A DNA stretch of 64,000 bases from Sphagnum compactum (taxonomy: Eukaryota; Bryophyta; Sphagnopsida; Sphagnales), in assembly GCA_965153455.1 (NCBI GenBank), contig OZ234495.1:3658001-3722000 (forward strand), in the 5' to 3' direction. The notes beneath the pieces are model-generated. The model did not search any database, had not been told where the DNA came from, and worked only from the letters and a program-made list of their open reading frames with translations. Position numbers and translations under genes: made by a program. Below are positions 26,230 to 37,430 of this stretch, piece after piece; within the stretch, counting starts at the first letter, position 1; the number at the start of each line of letters is the position of its first letter.

Positions 26230-27023
26230 ATAGATCTTGGCCATGTGAATATTCCCATTGCCATGGTCAAGAGAGTTTAGGGTTTTTTTGAATGTTCCTC
26301 TGGTGAGGGCATCTTGACCCTTCTTGTAGAAATATTTCCATACCATGGGTTATGGCCAATGATGGTAAGTAATGGCCTTTTTGCCATACCACAGGTCATT
26401 GCCAAAGTGTTATAGACCAACACTATGGAATAGCAAATACTCGCTATAACTCTTAGTATGGAATATTTCCATAACAAAGGAAGGGTCTCTCTCTCCTGAC
26501 CCCCTTGTTATGAAATTATTATCAGTCCAGGAATGGAGAGCCTGAACCTTTATGAAACATCTGGTTCATGCAGATTGTGGTCAAACTAATACACCCAAGA
26601 GATTGAAAGAGAATCAAGCAATTGTAATAGGATTTCAATGACACTGAGCAGCACTTGGGGGCCTTTTCTCTTTTTCTCCTCATATGTATGTGCCTGCACA
26701 CATTTCTAGTTTGATGATATCTCAGTACAAATTACAGGCCCAGTATCTTGCATGTCTAGCTACTGCTAGCTAGATCCCAAGTATTCAATTAACTGGCTTG
26801 CCAACAAAGTTTTTTAGCATCCTGAGAATTCCTCAGTTGTGTGTGCCTACAAATCAACATAAGCTATCAATGACCTCTATGAACTAGTCCTGAGCTACAA
26901 GAATATGAATAGAAATTTGTCTACACACATGATCTACAAATTTTTTGTGCAAGAATATGAGTGAAGCCTTGAGATTACCCTCATCATCCTCCATTTTCCT
27001 AAGTGAGATCAGGCTTACCTTTT
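26230..27023. other. Spacer between the copia element and the ALKBH 3' end
   Basis: Near 26247-26272 the text aatattcccattgccatggtcaa is almost the exact complement of 19475-19497 on the other side of the copia element. The remainder probably contains the 3' untranslated region of the ALKBH gene, with a GTAAGC donor just after its stop. Confidence 0.4.
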
Positions 27024-30000
27024 TCAACCTGGCAAACCCTTGGAAACAGAGGACGTTGTTGAGGGTAGTTCAATCTTTTTCTTGCTTTTAATGTCATTGA
27101 TGACTGATGGAGGGCTGACGTCCATGGCAGGCTCTTTTCCAGGAACTTCATCAGATGTGCCTGAATTTGATAGGGAAGTAGAGTTAGAAACCAGTAGAGG
27201 GGTCCTCTCACCTTGTGGACCATCACTGCTAAGCTGGCTTGATGATGCAGATGCTTTTAGGTTCTTGGTAGGAGAACCAGAATGAGCAGGCGAAACAAAT
27301 AAAGAAGGCAATGAATTTGTCTTCTGCAGCAATGGTGGCTGTCGGTGTTGTGAGGTTGCCACTGGCCGACCTGGTCCACTGGAGACCCAACCAGAGGGGA
27401 AAAACACACCAGTCCCTGTGCTTGGGGCTCGTGAAGGGGGCAGAGGCCTTGGCATGACTGACCATGGGGCTTGAGGTACGACAGCTGTTGGTGAATATGT
27501 GCTCGAGTGATTTACAGCCACAGTGGGGAAGAGTGGCTTCAAACTTGAATTTGGTACAGAGGACACACTGGGGAGAACCTGAGCCACACCAGGCAGCCTA
27601 ACAGTAGGAACTGGAAGCACCCCAGAAATGGGCCCCAAGACATGAGGCTTCATATTAGGGAAGCCTGAGCCCTTGGCACTCTGTGTAGGGATGTAGCCAT
27701 CAACTGCTGGTGGCCATGACAATGGTGAAATAGGTGCTGCTGCTGCTGCAGCAGGATGTGGTAATCTTGCAATTTGAGGAGGAACCCTTGATGTTTTACT
27801 TGGAAGTAGCTTTCCAAGTGTGATAGTAACTCGTTTTATTGGCGATGAAGAAAGTGCATGTCTAGCTATGTCTGCACTATTGCCTTGCAGCACCAACACC
27901 GAACTGTGGTGACACAATGCATTTAGTCAGACAGAGAATTTTTTGGCAGGCATATTTGTGAGTAAAATCAACATATCTGAGTACAAATACCAGCAGAAAT
28001 ACACCTAATAAATCAATCACTAGGCAGAGCTAATTTACTCACAATCACAAAGGTTGTGGACATTGTTACATATGGGAGGTCATATGACAAATTGTGGTTC
28101 AGGATCATTGTATTGGGGTTACCAACTTTGCCAAATTGATTGACACATACCTCAGAGTCCCCTTCATGGATATCCCTCTCTGCTTGAGCTCAATGACCAT
28201 GACAACTAGGATTGCTCCTTAAAGCATAGGTCAAATTGCATTGTTCATTGAAAGTGCTCTGAGACCTCTTATGCAGATGACTAACACCAGGCCACATCAA
28301 ATACCTCCAGAAGGCTTTCTCCGACAAGAACAGGGATGCCCCCACCTTGACAATCTGTTGATGGTCTCAACTCTGGACTCTTAGGACTTATGGATTTCAC
28401 ATAGTAGTTTCATTAATGATTAAGCATCACCAGACTTCTAGTGATGGGTTGAAGTCTTTAGAAAACCCAAATATGTGCACAAGCAGTAAAACTCTGAGGG
28501 AAATGGTTGAGGAAATGTGGGGTGAAATGTGCCTCATACATACCCAACAGGAAGAGAGAGATGGAAAGCTCCCTTGAACTCTCCAGGCGCATCCATGGTA
28601 AGAGAATGTCCCAATACAAGGGAGCACTCAGACAGCAATGTAAGTGTGTAGAAGGGTCGCTCCACATGTGAATGATCCACATGGGGTGGTAAATAATCAC
28701 CCTGTGTCATCCATCAGGAAAGTCACTTTTTAAGCCAAATATCACATCCTCAGAAATGCCCACAATCAGGAACGAAATGCTCCTGAAAGTCCCCATTGAG
28801 AGGTGACCAGATTTATGGTGGCTCCTAGACATGTGAAAGAGGAGCCAGTAAAAAGAATAACTCTCAACTGCTTTTGTTTCTATTAGAATTGGCATTTGAA
28901 CCTTGCAGATTACTTTGAGAACTTTTCTTATATGCAAAATCCTGCAACCCAGGTGAGTAAAGACAGCATCTCAAGAAGAAGATGAGCAAATTAATAGTTA
29001 TGCAGAGCATTTTTGTGCAGAGACCAATTAAAGATTGTGCACAACTAAGCATGACAACATAGCCTCTAGAGACACACAGTTTCCCCATGGATCGCACTTC
29101 TGCAAAATTTAGAAGATAAACAATTGGTAGTGGAGCACATACTTCATCAAGAATGTGAATGGTGCAAGAGTCTGGGATTTTGCTGGGAGGAATCAAGTGC
29201 CCAGCAACCAAGTGATCCACAATTACTTGAACGCATGCTGGCATCGGTTGTGATATATCACCTGTTCAGCAGTCCATTAGGGAAGCATCACTAAACCATG
29301 CAATTCTGCCCTTTCTTGACCCATCATGTTCTATGTAGTGCTTTTTGACTGTCAGCATGATAATTGACAGCCACCTCTCTTAAAAACTCGAGGTACTGTG
29401 ATACAGGAAAATCTAAAACTGGCAAGACATTCTAAATTTGGCCACTGTGCACTTTTCAGTATCTGAAGCTACGTGTTTGAATAATCTCAGCTCTCCAGAT
29501 TCTCTTTAAAAAAATCCCCTTTTCAGACAGCAAGCACCTTAAGGAGTTAGGGTTTTTGCTGTCTGAAAAGGGGTTTGTTTGGGGTGAGTTTTAGATCAGA
29601 CTCACAAACTTAGATTTAGGGATGCAAATGCTGTATATTCAATTCTAGGTTGTGAAGGGGATGTTCATCCACATTGACTGCTACTTCTTTTCCTACTTGG
29701 GCATATGGTACTGTGAGGGAAGAAATTGTTGATTTGGCAGCCCAAGAGTCAATGAACCAAGGAGAACCACATGCAGAAATCCTCAGAAACCTGAAACTAC
29801 AACATTTGCAATATTGTCTCCTGAGTGGAGGAATAAGAGAGGAAGTTAGAGGCTAGCAGGGAGAGAGTGTCCTTCAGACAGAAAACTCACTGTAAGCATC
29901 AGAATGTGAGTAGCCAAAATAGATGGTCCCTCTGCCTTTCCCATTGAAACCCTTTTTACCACTTGTAAATGTCCGTCCTGCCAGCAACAGCCAAGTTAAT

Positions 30001-31652
30001 AATCCTTTGAGCTTGTGGAGGACTTTCCCCATACTTGTAATCCTCCAATTTGACTGGCATCTGGATGTCAAAAGAAAAAGCCAGACTGTAAAAAGTTGTA
30101 GCAGTGGCTGCAAGTCAGGTCTCCTGTAGCTCTAACCTCTTCGCCCAGCAGCTTGAATGTCATTGATGAAGGCAGTGAGTTGATTTGTCTCAGCTAAGTC
30201 AAGGACATTCTCAAAGAGCTCTAGACCTTCGGCCACATTTGTCTGCACACAAAGTTGTAACTTTCTATCACAAAAAAATACAGAACACTAAGTTCAATCA
30301 AAGCAAAAGAATTAGCTTTGTACTAATGGTTGTAGGACTTAGCAAGATGTTAGTCTAATAAAGCCAAGCTGTCCCTGATTGTGCTTCATTCCTTAAAGGC
30401 TTCAGATTTGAATAACAAAAGTATCTTTGGTATTGAAATGTCTAAAACTCAAGATCTGACCATTTTGCCATCAACTGGCTCCAAGCAACTGTAGCATTTT
30501 GTGGTCTTCACAGTTGCAGGGTGTTGACCCTCCTCTTGCTTTAAGGATCGAATGCCCTGGGGTGATATCCTCTCTGAAATGCTCCAAGCCACACATACAA
30601 GGTGAATGTTACACAGTTTGCCTGAGACCAATAAACCAGGGCAGATTAGAGAAATTGGGAGCTTTCATGCTCAATAGGGTTGGGGACTTACGTTGAGCTT
30701 CATCCAGGGTATGCTCCATAGAATCACCATTTGTACAATTTCCTGCATTTGATGGATTTCCATCTGCATCCACTGCTAGATTGTGATATGAGCTCTGTGC
30801 TGGCAGTGCTGGGGAAGGTGATCCCTTTGTTGCTTCAGAAACTCTAGAACCAGGTTCAGTGTGCCTTTTCTCTTGATGAGGTTCAGGCTGTGAATGTGCT
30901 GAAGGGGGTGGTTGTGGTGCCAATGATGCATCCAAAACTATAGCTGGGGCAATCTGGCAGTTTGCATGATTTTCAGGTCCAGTGGCTTTCTGGTCACTGG
31001 CAATGTCAGACTGGCCTGCTGAAGCAAGAATTTGAGTAGCTTGATGTGGGTTCTCTAACCCTGACTGCTGATGAGCCGTGGCTACAGATTTGGGAATCAA
31101 AAAATCTCCCTTGAGGTCTCTAGGATTATGAACTCCATTGGTCATCTGCTTGCTTGTGCCACCTTCATCAAGAGCAGCTTCTGCACGAGTGTAAAACTGC
31201 TGAGGTTGTGGCAGTTGGGATTGCTGCTCAGGGTGAAGAGATTGCTTTCTTTGCCACATGACCTGCTGAAGAGCAAAATTCACTTCTGCTACTGAGAAGT
31301 ATTGCTGCATGTGGAGAACAATGGTCCAGTTGTAACGACGTGCCTGAATGCAAGTGAGCACGACATCGTACTCTCCGGGCTTGCCACTCATCTGCAAGTG
31401 GTGGCACATTGCATCGATGATTGCATTGGCAGCAGCGAACTCTCCCCGAAGCCAAGAAATGAAAGCGTCTCTCTCGTCAGGGATCCACTGTCGCTGCTGC
31501 TGCTGTTGTTGTTGCAGCAAATCAGGCTGGACGGAAGAAGGCATAACCAAACCTCCTCTACTATCGAGCAGACACATATGATCCTTGCCGTATCCGGTTC
31601 CTAGAACCATATTATTCGGGCTTTTGCTGCCGTGCACATCGCCAGACGCCAT
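27024..31652 (-). CDS. ALKBH9/10-type RNA demethylase-like protein
   Basis: Family members are Fe(II)/2-oxoglutarate dioxygenases that remove N6-methyladenosine from RNA. Minus-strand exons: 31652-30692, 30573-30461, 30242-30137, 29977-29891, about 29252-29132, part of 28830-28720, and the last exon 27903-27024. One or two short exons between 28720 and 27903, and the exon 5-6 junction, are unresolved. Exon 1 has poly-Gln and the N-terminal block WLRGEFAAANAIIDAMCHHL (residues 67-86). Then follow DGKM, NVAEGLELFENVLDL, GRTFTSGKKGFNGKGRGTIYFG and PDSCTIHILDE. The last exon opens SVLVLQGNSADIARHALSSS and RVTITL, giving the distal His and Arg, then a long Pro/Ser-rich tail ending at TGA 27024. 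The block expected to hold the HxD/HxE iron ligands reads SHHKSGHLSMGTFRSISFLI, without an acidic residue at +2. The GTG-initiated extension to 31697 was ignored in favour of ATG 31652. Confidence 0.82.
29516..29573. repeat. Perfect 18-bp inverted repeat in ALKBH intron 4
   Basis: ccccttttcagacagcaa at 29516-29533 is exactly complementary to 29556-29573, with a 22-nt loop. It would form a stable hairpin in the intron RNA. Confidence 0.8.
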
Positions 31653-32760
31653 ATCCGCACCCCAAAAGCGCGTCGTGAAAGACAACAACGGTAGCACAGA
31701 TCTGTCGCCGGGGGCAGTCAGCGAGCTAAAGCCATAGATCTAGAAAGTGTAAGACCTCCAAAAGCCGAAGCTGTTGAAGGCACGAATCACGAAACACGCG
31801 AAGAGTGAATCTCATCTTTGGCCCCGGCTGTACAGATGTACGGATCTTCTCGCAGTCGACGGGGGAATGCGGGACTTTCTTCCAGAACGTAATGAGGATT
31901 GCACCATCACCTGTTCGATTATCTAAAGATGGATCAGAAACAAGAGATGCTGGTGCTCACCTCAACTGCCTGCCCCCCCGAATCTCGAATTCCTTAGAGT
32001 TTTCCAAACACATTTCCATCCACAGCTGCTCCGCGAAAACCTCGGGAAGCAGCAGAAGCAGCGATTTCCAAAGGTATCCCAATCGAGCTCTTTCCTGATG
32101 ATGAAACGCAAGTTTGCCACAAAGACAAAAAAAAAACAAAACAAAAAACCAATACAGCAGCAGCAATCTCACAATGCAGCAACAACAAACCTCAGAAAAG
32201 AATCTATCAATCGATCTCCGTGCCTCTCTCTCGCCTGCACTCCACGCGAACAATACACACGTCACGGAATCTCACAGACTCGGAAAAAAAAGATCGCTCA
32301 CCAGATCTCCTCACAACAGGCTTCGTTGCTGCAAAACAAAACTGCGAGACGCCTGCCAACCCGCCGCAAAATAGTGTTCCAAAACGGACTCAAAACCAAA
32401 ACCGACAGAAAAAGTGAAAAAATACACAGCACTAGTGTCTATCGAAAGCTCCTAAAACCGGATCACAAGAGCTCGAAAAGCCAAAGAAATCAGCGACAAA
32501 GCACAACGATGTATAGCGCTCTCGCGCTCTCTCTCTCTCTCTTCTCTCTCTCTCTCAACTCTTGGTGCGTCTGCAGTCTGTGCGACTCGTGCAAAGGAAT
32601 CAGGTTGGTAGTCAGCGCCACCCAAGAAGACAATTCCACCACCGGAAACGTCATACTCTCGTCCAGAATAGTTACTCTTCGAACCGTAATGGGTTCTCTC
32701 TTGCACTAAGCCCAGAATGGTTATAATCTTTACTAAGAATCTCCACCATTCACGCACCGT
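31653..32760 (-). promoter_or_regulatory. 5' leader and promoter region of the ALKBH gene
   Basis: CpG-containing, low-complexity sequence upstream of the ATG. CAG/CAA repeats lie near 32155-32195 and a CT run at 32521-32556 (GA on the sense strand). The plus-strand open frame at 32098-32709 is Lys/Gln/Ser low complexity without a domain, so I treat the region as untranslated. Confidence 0.45.
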
Positions 32761-35184
32761 CTTTTTCTCTTTTAAAATTTCCATTTTGATTCCTTTTTTA
32801 TAAATTATTATTATTATTTTTTCTTTCTTTCATTTAACAATTTGACTGTTTCTTCTTTTTTTTCTTTTTTCTTTCTTTTTGGTATAAGAGAAGGTCTTGC
32901 TTGCCATGTGAGCCTTTCTTCGGATTTGAGATCCCTCGACATGTCCAAAGGCACTATTTTTAGACCCCATTTGAGATTTGCCGTTACCATCACAAGACAA
33001 ACCCATCTCGAGGTGATGCGTAAAACAAACAAAATGGCCAAATTTTTTCGAGTCTTTTCTTTTCAAAAGGAACTTCTGAAATTTGAAAGGCCCGGTTGAT
33101 AGCCTCATCGGTACCTTTCCAATTTCGGAAGTTCCTTTGGCCAGGTGAGCGAGCGTCCCCCAAAATACACGAGAAAACAATTCGGGTGGTTCACTACGGA
33201 GGGGTTGGGGGGGGTGCAAAAGGATCAAATTTTAGTCACAAACAACCAATGGGGCTGCTTTTAAATCAATGGAATATAAATTATGTTGTACATTTAAGAA
33301 GACCCCAAAGGGAGCTACGAACTAACCTTTTTTAAAAAACAAAGAAATTAACAGGGAATTTGGGAAAGTAATTATTGGATGATAAAATGGTGATCTATTT
33401 AATAGTTGGATGAAAATGATGGGTACTCAATTTCAATTTCATAAGGTAGGTAGGTAGAATCATCAATTATTATTTTTTAATTGATTTTTCAATAATTGAT
33501 GTATTTTCTTTCAATTTTATAATTGTTGTTATTTAGTTTTTATGCATTTAAGGAATTAGGTGGGTAGCCATCATGTATGACAAATTTTAAAGTTATTTTG
33601 TTGGTTTGGTGTGGAACATCTTGATGATATGCTTTGTTTGTCCTGGGATGATGATGACCCCACCACATCCCCAACCCTAACCCCCCTTTCCGAACTTCAA
33701 TTCACACAATTTCTCCAAACCCTCTTGATTTTGGGGGGTGGGGGGGGGTGGGTCTGATTTTTCTTAGGAGGAGTTGAGGAATAGGTAGTAGGTCTGTGGA
33801 TTTTTGTTTTTTTTTTTAATACCAACCAATGAGATTTTTTTTCATTCAAACACAACCAATCAGAAGGTGGGAGATGGAGGCGGGAGAGGGTAGTTGGGGG
33901 TGTGGGGGTGTTCAATTTGGTTGGTGGATTATTAATAAAAAAACTGTCAGGAACAAATTGTTAGGTAGCTACTATCAACGGTTGGTTTTATTATTATTAT
34001 TATTATTATATCTTAAATTGAGAAAATTGTTTGGGGGAGAATTTTTCTTCTTCTGTTTTACAGCCCATTTTTTCATCCTAATGTTTTCTCATCGACAGTT
34101 TTCGTTCGCTTCTTTTTCATCCATGAAGATAGGGTTTCGCGGCGACGCGGAAACGCAGAAAGCGAGAACCTTCCCAAGAGCGTGCGCGAAGAAGGTGGCG
34201 AGAATAGAGACCAAATCCGCGACAAGATCTGTCGTTCGATTAGCAATTTTTCCATCTCTTTTGAGTTTTGTTTGATTTTTTTTTCTAGCGAGAGATGTAG
34301 GAGGCGGACTCAACAAACGATGGTGTTATGGAGTTGAGCCAGAGAGATCCAGCGGTTCGGGAAAGCACAGAAGACTCCCCACCCAACTTCCATAAGTAGA
34401 GAAAAAGAAAGAATCCATGACATATATTAGGTACCTGCCAGAGTGATTTTTTGTATCAGCAGTTTTGATCATCATTGGTTTAGGGTTTAAGGTTGGACTA
34501 CCAGTTTAATCATTGTTCTAGTTACAATTCTGTCAAGAGGATTCATGCATGAATCAGAGTGATGGGTGCAAAGACACAATTGCCATAATAACACTCCTTT
34601 TATACAGATCAGTTTTCTAGCTGTGTGATTTGCAATGGGTAATTGCAATTCAATCTGCTGAAATCTGAAGGCAAATTGATATATAAAAAATCTGGGTCCC
34701 CTACATTTCTGTCACATTTCTGGAATCAGGGGAAGGTGCTCGCGGATATCTATTAGCATTTGAATAGGCATAGCTCATGAAAACAAGTCGATAGGTAGTA
34801 TCCTCATTGATGCGGCAACAAATTTCTTCGCTAACAAACACAGATTTCTTTGACCTGCAGCAGGAATTCCACAAGAAATGATGTCAGTTTGAGAATCTGA
34901 ATCTCAATTGCCTGTACCAGAAACATAAAACCAGAAAAATGCAAGTTGGGGATTCCTTGCTTCCTGTAAAACCTTCACCAATTCCTGAACCCTGTGCCCT
35001 CATCACTAACATCAAAATGTTGCCTGTCTTTTGATAGAATTCGTGTTGATATCTAACCTTCATAGAACATATGACTCCACAGAAGCAGTTTTCAACCCTT
35101 CAGTCCCCAGCAAGAGCCCTCAGCATTGAGATTTCCAGACAAATGGAGCACTGAAGGTTCTTTCTCTTTCCTTTGTCACCATGA
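32761..35184. other. Spacer with simple repeats and a CpG-rich pocket
   Basis: Mostly AT-rich with poly-T, G-rich (33733-33752) and TTA-repeat (33990-34010) tracts. The stretch 34130-34330 is distinctly rich in CpG (gcggcgacgcgg, gcgtgcgcgaag) and resembles the first-exon or leader regions of the other genes here, but I find no attached coding exon on either strand. Confidence 0.4.
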
Positions 35185-36281
35185 TCAACCACCAGTTTGA
35201 ATCACACCTGAAGTTGACGCTGTAGTGAGCCCAGTTTGCTCCATGAGCTCAAGCTCCACTGGATTTCCAGAATCCACCCCCATTCTATTCTCCCCCTCAG
35301 TAAAAAGCCTGGAATAGTAAACCTTCCAAGGCTGATTGCTTGATCGAGAATCACAAAGATCCACAGAGAAGTGTATCGACCCCACAAAACAGACCATGCT
35401 CCACATAGAAGTCACTGTGTAGAACATTGAGCCATGTGTGACTAAAACTTGTGCATCTGGACTAACTCTAAAGATCTAGATGACATGAAAGATGAAGCCT
35501 GTATAAAAAAGCTGGGGGGAAACTCGGGGGTTCATCAAAAGCGGACAACAAACATGAAATATTGAGAATTTCAGAGTGGAACTTACTTCAGTACTGATGC
35601 CAGCCATCCAAAGATACCATCTCAGTTCAAAATCCAAACTTCTGAGCCATGCCAGTTTCAGAGTTTCAGTTCCATGTTGTTTTGATTTGTGTAATGGTTT
35701 GCCTGAAATCCCAACCCTAGATAATAATTGACCCAGATTTCAGGTAAACCATTACACAGACAATGGCAAGACTCAGTCACGATTGTTAAATACCACTCCA
35801 GAGACTCAAAAGAGCAGCGATGCTGTTGATCATCAGAAACTTGAAATGGTGATCAATAGTTACTTACCTAAGCCCCAGCAATCTGAGCATTTCACATGGT
35901 GGAAATGAAAAAAATTGATATAACTCATGGGCTTCAGCCTCCGATTTCTGATAGCAGATATCAAAGTTCAGATTGACAAACCTCACATATAAACAAGAAG
36001 ACCTTAAGTAACTCAGCACTGCAGCAAAAATTGAAAGTGGGTTGATGAACAAAACATTATTGGTGACCAGAAGCACAAGTAGTAAGTACCTTGCACATTT
36101 GCTAAAGATCAGCCATAAGAACCAGAATGAACAACAAGAACATCAGTGGCAAGCTGTGAGTTCCATCAGCCAAGACTTGTTAAAAAAGATCCTACACAAT
36201 TCAGAATCACATCTGACCTATATAAATCATTCACTTACTTGCACTGAGTCTTCTTCCACAGAAGTAAACAGATGTGAAGAT
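35185..36281 (-). CDS. Unrecognised multi-exon gene (partial model)
   Basis: I do not recognise this gene. Minus-strand blocks with good donor sites: about 36275-36232 (PSSHLFTSVEEDSVQ, then GTAAGT); about 36025-35871 (LSYLRSSCLYVRFVNLNFDI, then CYQKSEAEAHELYQFFSF and PPCEMLRLLGLR, then GTAAGT); about 35634-35587 (DFELRWYLWMAGISTE, then GTAAGT); and a terminal block to about 35185 (MVCFVGSIHFSVDLCD, then QPWKVYYSRLFTEGENRMG, ending GVIQTGG-stop). The blocks have protein-like composition, and three are followed by GTAAGT, but phases between them were not all verified and the start is missing. It is transcribed away from the Rossmann gene, so the two may share the 36.3-37.4 kb interval as a promoter. 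Confidence 0.4.
35688..35758. repeat. Near-perfect 23-bp inverted repeat
   Basis: The left arm 35688-35710 (tgtgtaatggtttgcctgaaatc without the last bases) pairs with 35736-35758 with one mismatch and a 25-nt loop. A single copy of the arm recurs at 40006-40030 in an intron of the Rossmann gene. Confidence 0.8.
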
Positions 36282-36768
36282 GGCTGCTATTTCTGGCGAT
36301 CAAATGCGTAATTTCAAAATGTCTTTTCTAGGGTGCCAGGCGGATTTCTTCATTACATTCTGTTGTCAATCATGTTTTGATAAACCCAGAAACCGCTGCA
36401 CCTCCTGCAGCCTGCCAGGCATCCTCACTGCAACCTCCTGAGCACAGGGAGTGTGAACTATCTCAGTTGAACTATCACAGTTCAGTAATTGTCAGTCTTC
36501 TAACCTCCTCCAGTGCTAGCACAGCCATACATTAGGCATTCAGTATCATCATTTTAACAATACAAAAAAATAAAACAGCCAGACATCACTGATATACAAA
36601 AGAATCACATCTGTGACTATCTTATTACAGAAAATAGGGCAATTACAAGAAGCTTCCTGTGGGCAATTTACATGGCAAGAACAAAACAGCCTTGTGTGGA
36701 AGGGCAGCCAAATCTGTTGCTTGAACTGAGTTCTAGCTCACTGTGAAGAAGCTTCACCTACTAGTGCC

Positions 36769-36996
36769 CTACTACAGGAACGAGTTTGCTTACAGCTGAG
36801 GCATTCCAATGCCTGCAGATCCTGCTACTACAGGAAAGAGGTTTGCTTACAGCTGAGGCATTCCAATGCCTGCAGATCCTGCTACTACAGGAACGAGGTT
36901 TGCTTACAGCTGAGGCATTCCAATGCCTGAAGATCCTGCTACTACAGGAATGAGGTTTGCTTACAGCTGAGGTATTCCAATGCCTGCAGATCCTGC
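36769..36996. repeat. 57-bp minisatellite, four copies
   Basis: Four tandem copies (56, 57, 57 and 57 bp) of a unit starting ctactacagga and containing gcttacagctgaggcattcc. The copies differ by only a few bases. Because 57 is divisible by three, the minus strand gives an open 90-codon Cys/Ser/His repeat frame, which has no other sign of being coding. It lies between two divergently placed genes. Confidence 0.85.
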
Positions 36997-37430
36997 TACT
37001 TGTGTGACAACACCAAACGGAATGCCGCAGCAAAGTGCATCATTCATCCTCAAGAGCTTGCAGTTCCGTTGGCAAAATGCCCATGGGCGAACTCATTCTT
37101 CACAAATTCCATCATTGTCCTAAACAAATACGCATATCTATGGAATTACAGAGAAATCCCTATGACAAAAATTTGAAGGTAACGCCACAAATGTGCATGT
37201 CGAGAGCTGCAACGGTTGCAAAAGAAAAAAGGTTTTGACAGAATGACCTAAAACCTGCAGCAACGTTGCTTGCAAACGCAAAAGAAGAAGAATCTCTCTC
37301 TCTTTCTCTCTCTCTCCCTCGGCACCCTAAGAACAGCAGCAGCAGCAGAACAAGAACAAGAATAACAAGAATCTGGTTGCGAGGATTCGGCCAGCGAGTG
37401 TTTTGTGGATTAGTGATAGTAGTGTTACCG

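Noticed and set aside
28140-28390. Two candidate short ALKBH exons (ELKQRGISMKGTL and GGGIPVLVGESLLE)
   Set aside because: Both have GT donors (GTATGT, GTATTT), but neither aligns convincingly with the family segment expected before SVLVLQGN. They were left out of the model rather than forced in.
32098-32709. 203-codon plus-strand frame in the ALKBH 5' region
   Set aside because: Low-complexity Lys/Gln/Ser sequence driven by A-rich and CT-repeat tracts. It lies opposite the inferred leader of the minus-strand gene and has no domain or splice support.
36350-36420. VQRFLGLSKHD-like text on the minus strand, reminiscent of a Ty3 RT motif
   Set aside because: Only about ten residues match, and no neighbouring RT, RNase H or integrase sequence occurs.
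36761-37033. 90-codon Cys-rich repeat protein on the minus strand
   Set aside because: The open frame is an automatic consequence of a 57-bp repeat unit divisible by three. It has no flanking coding signal.
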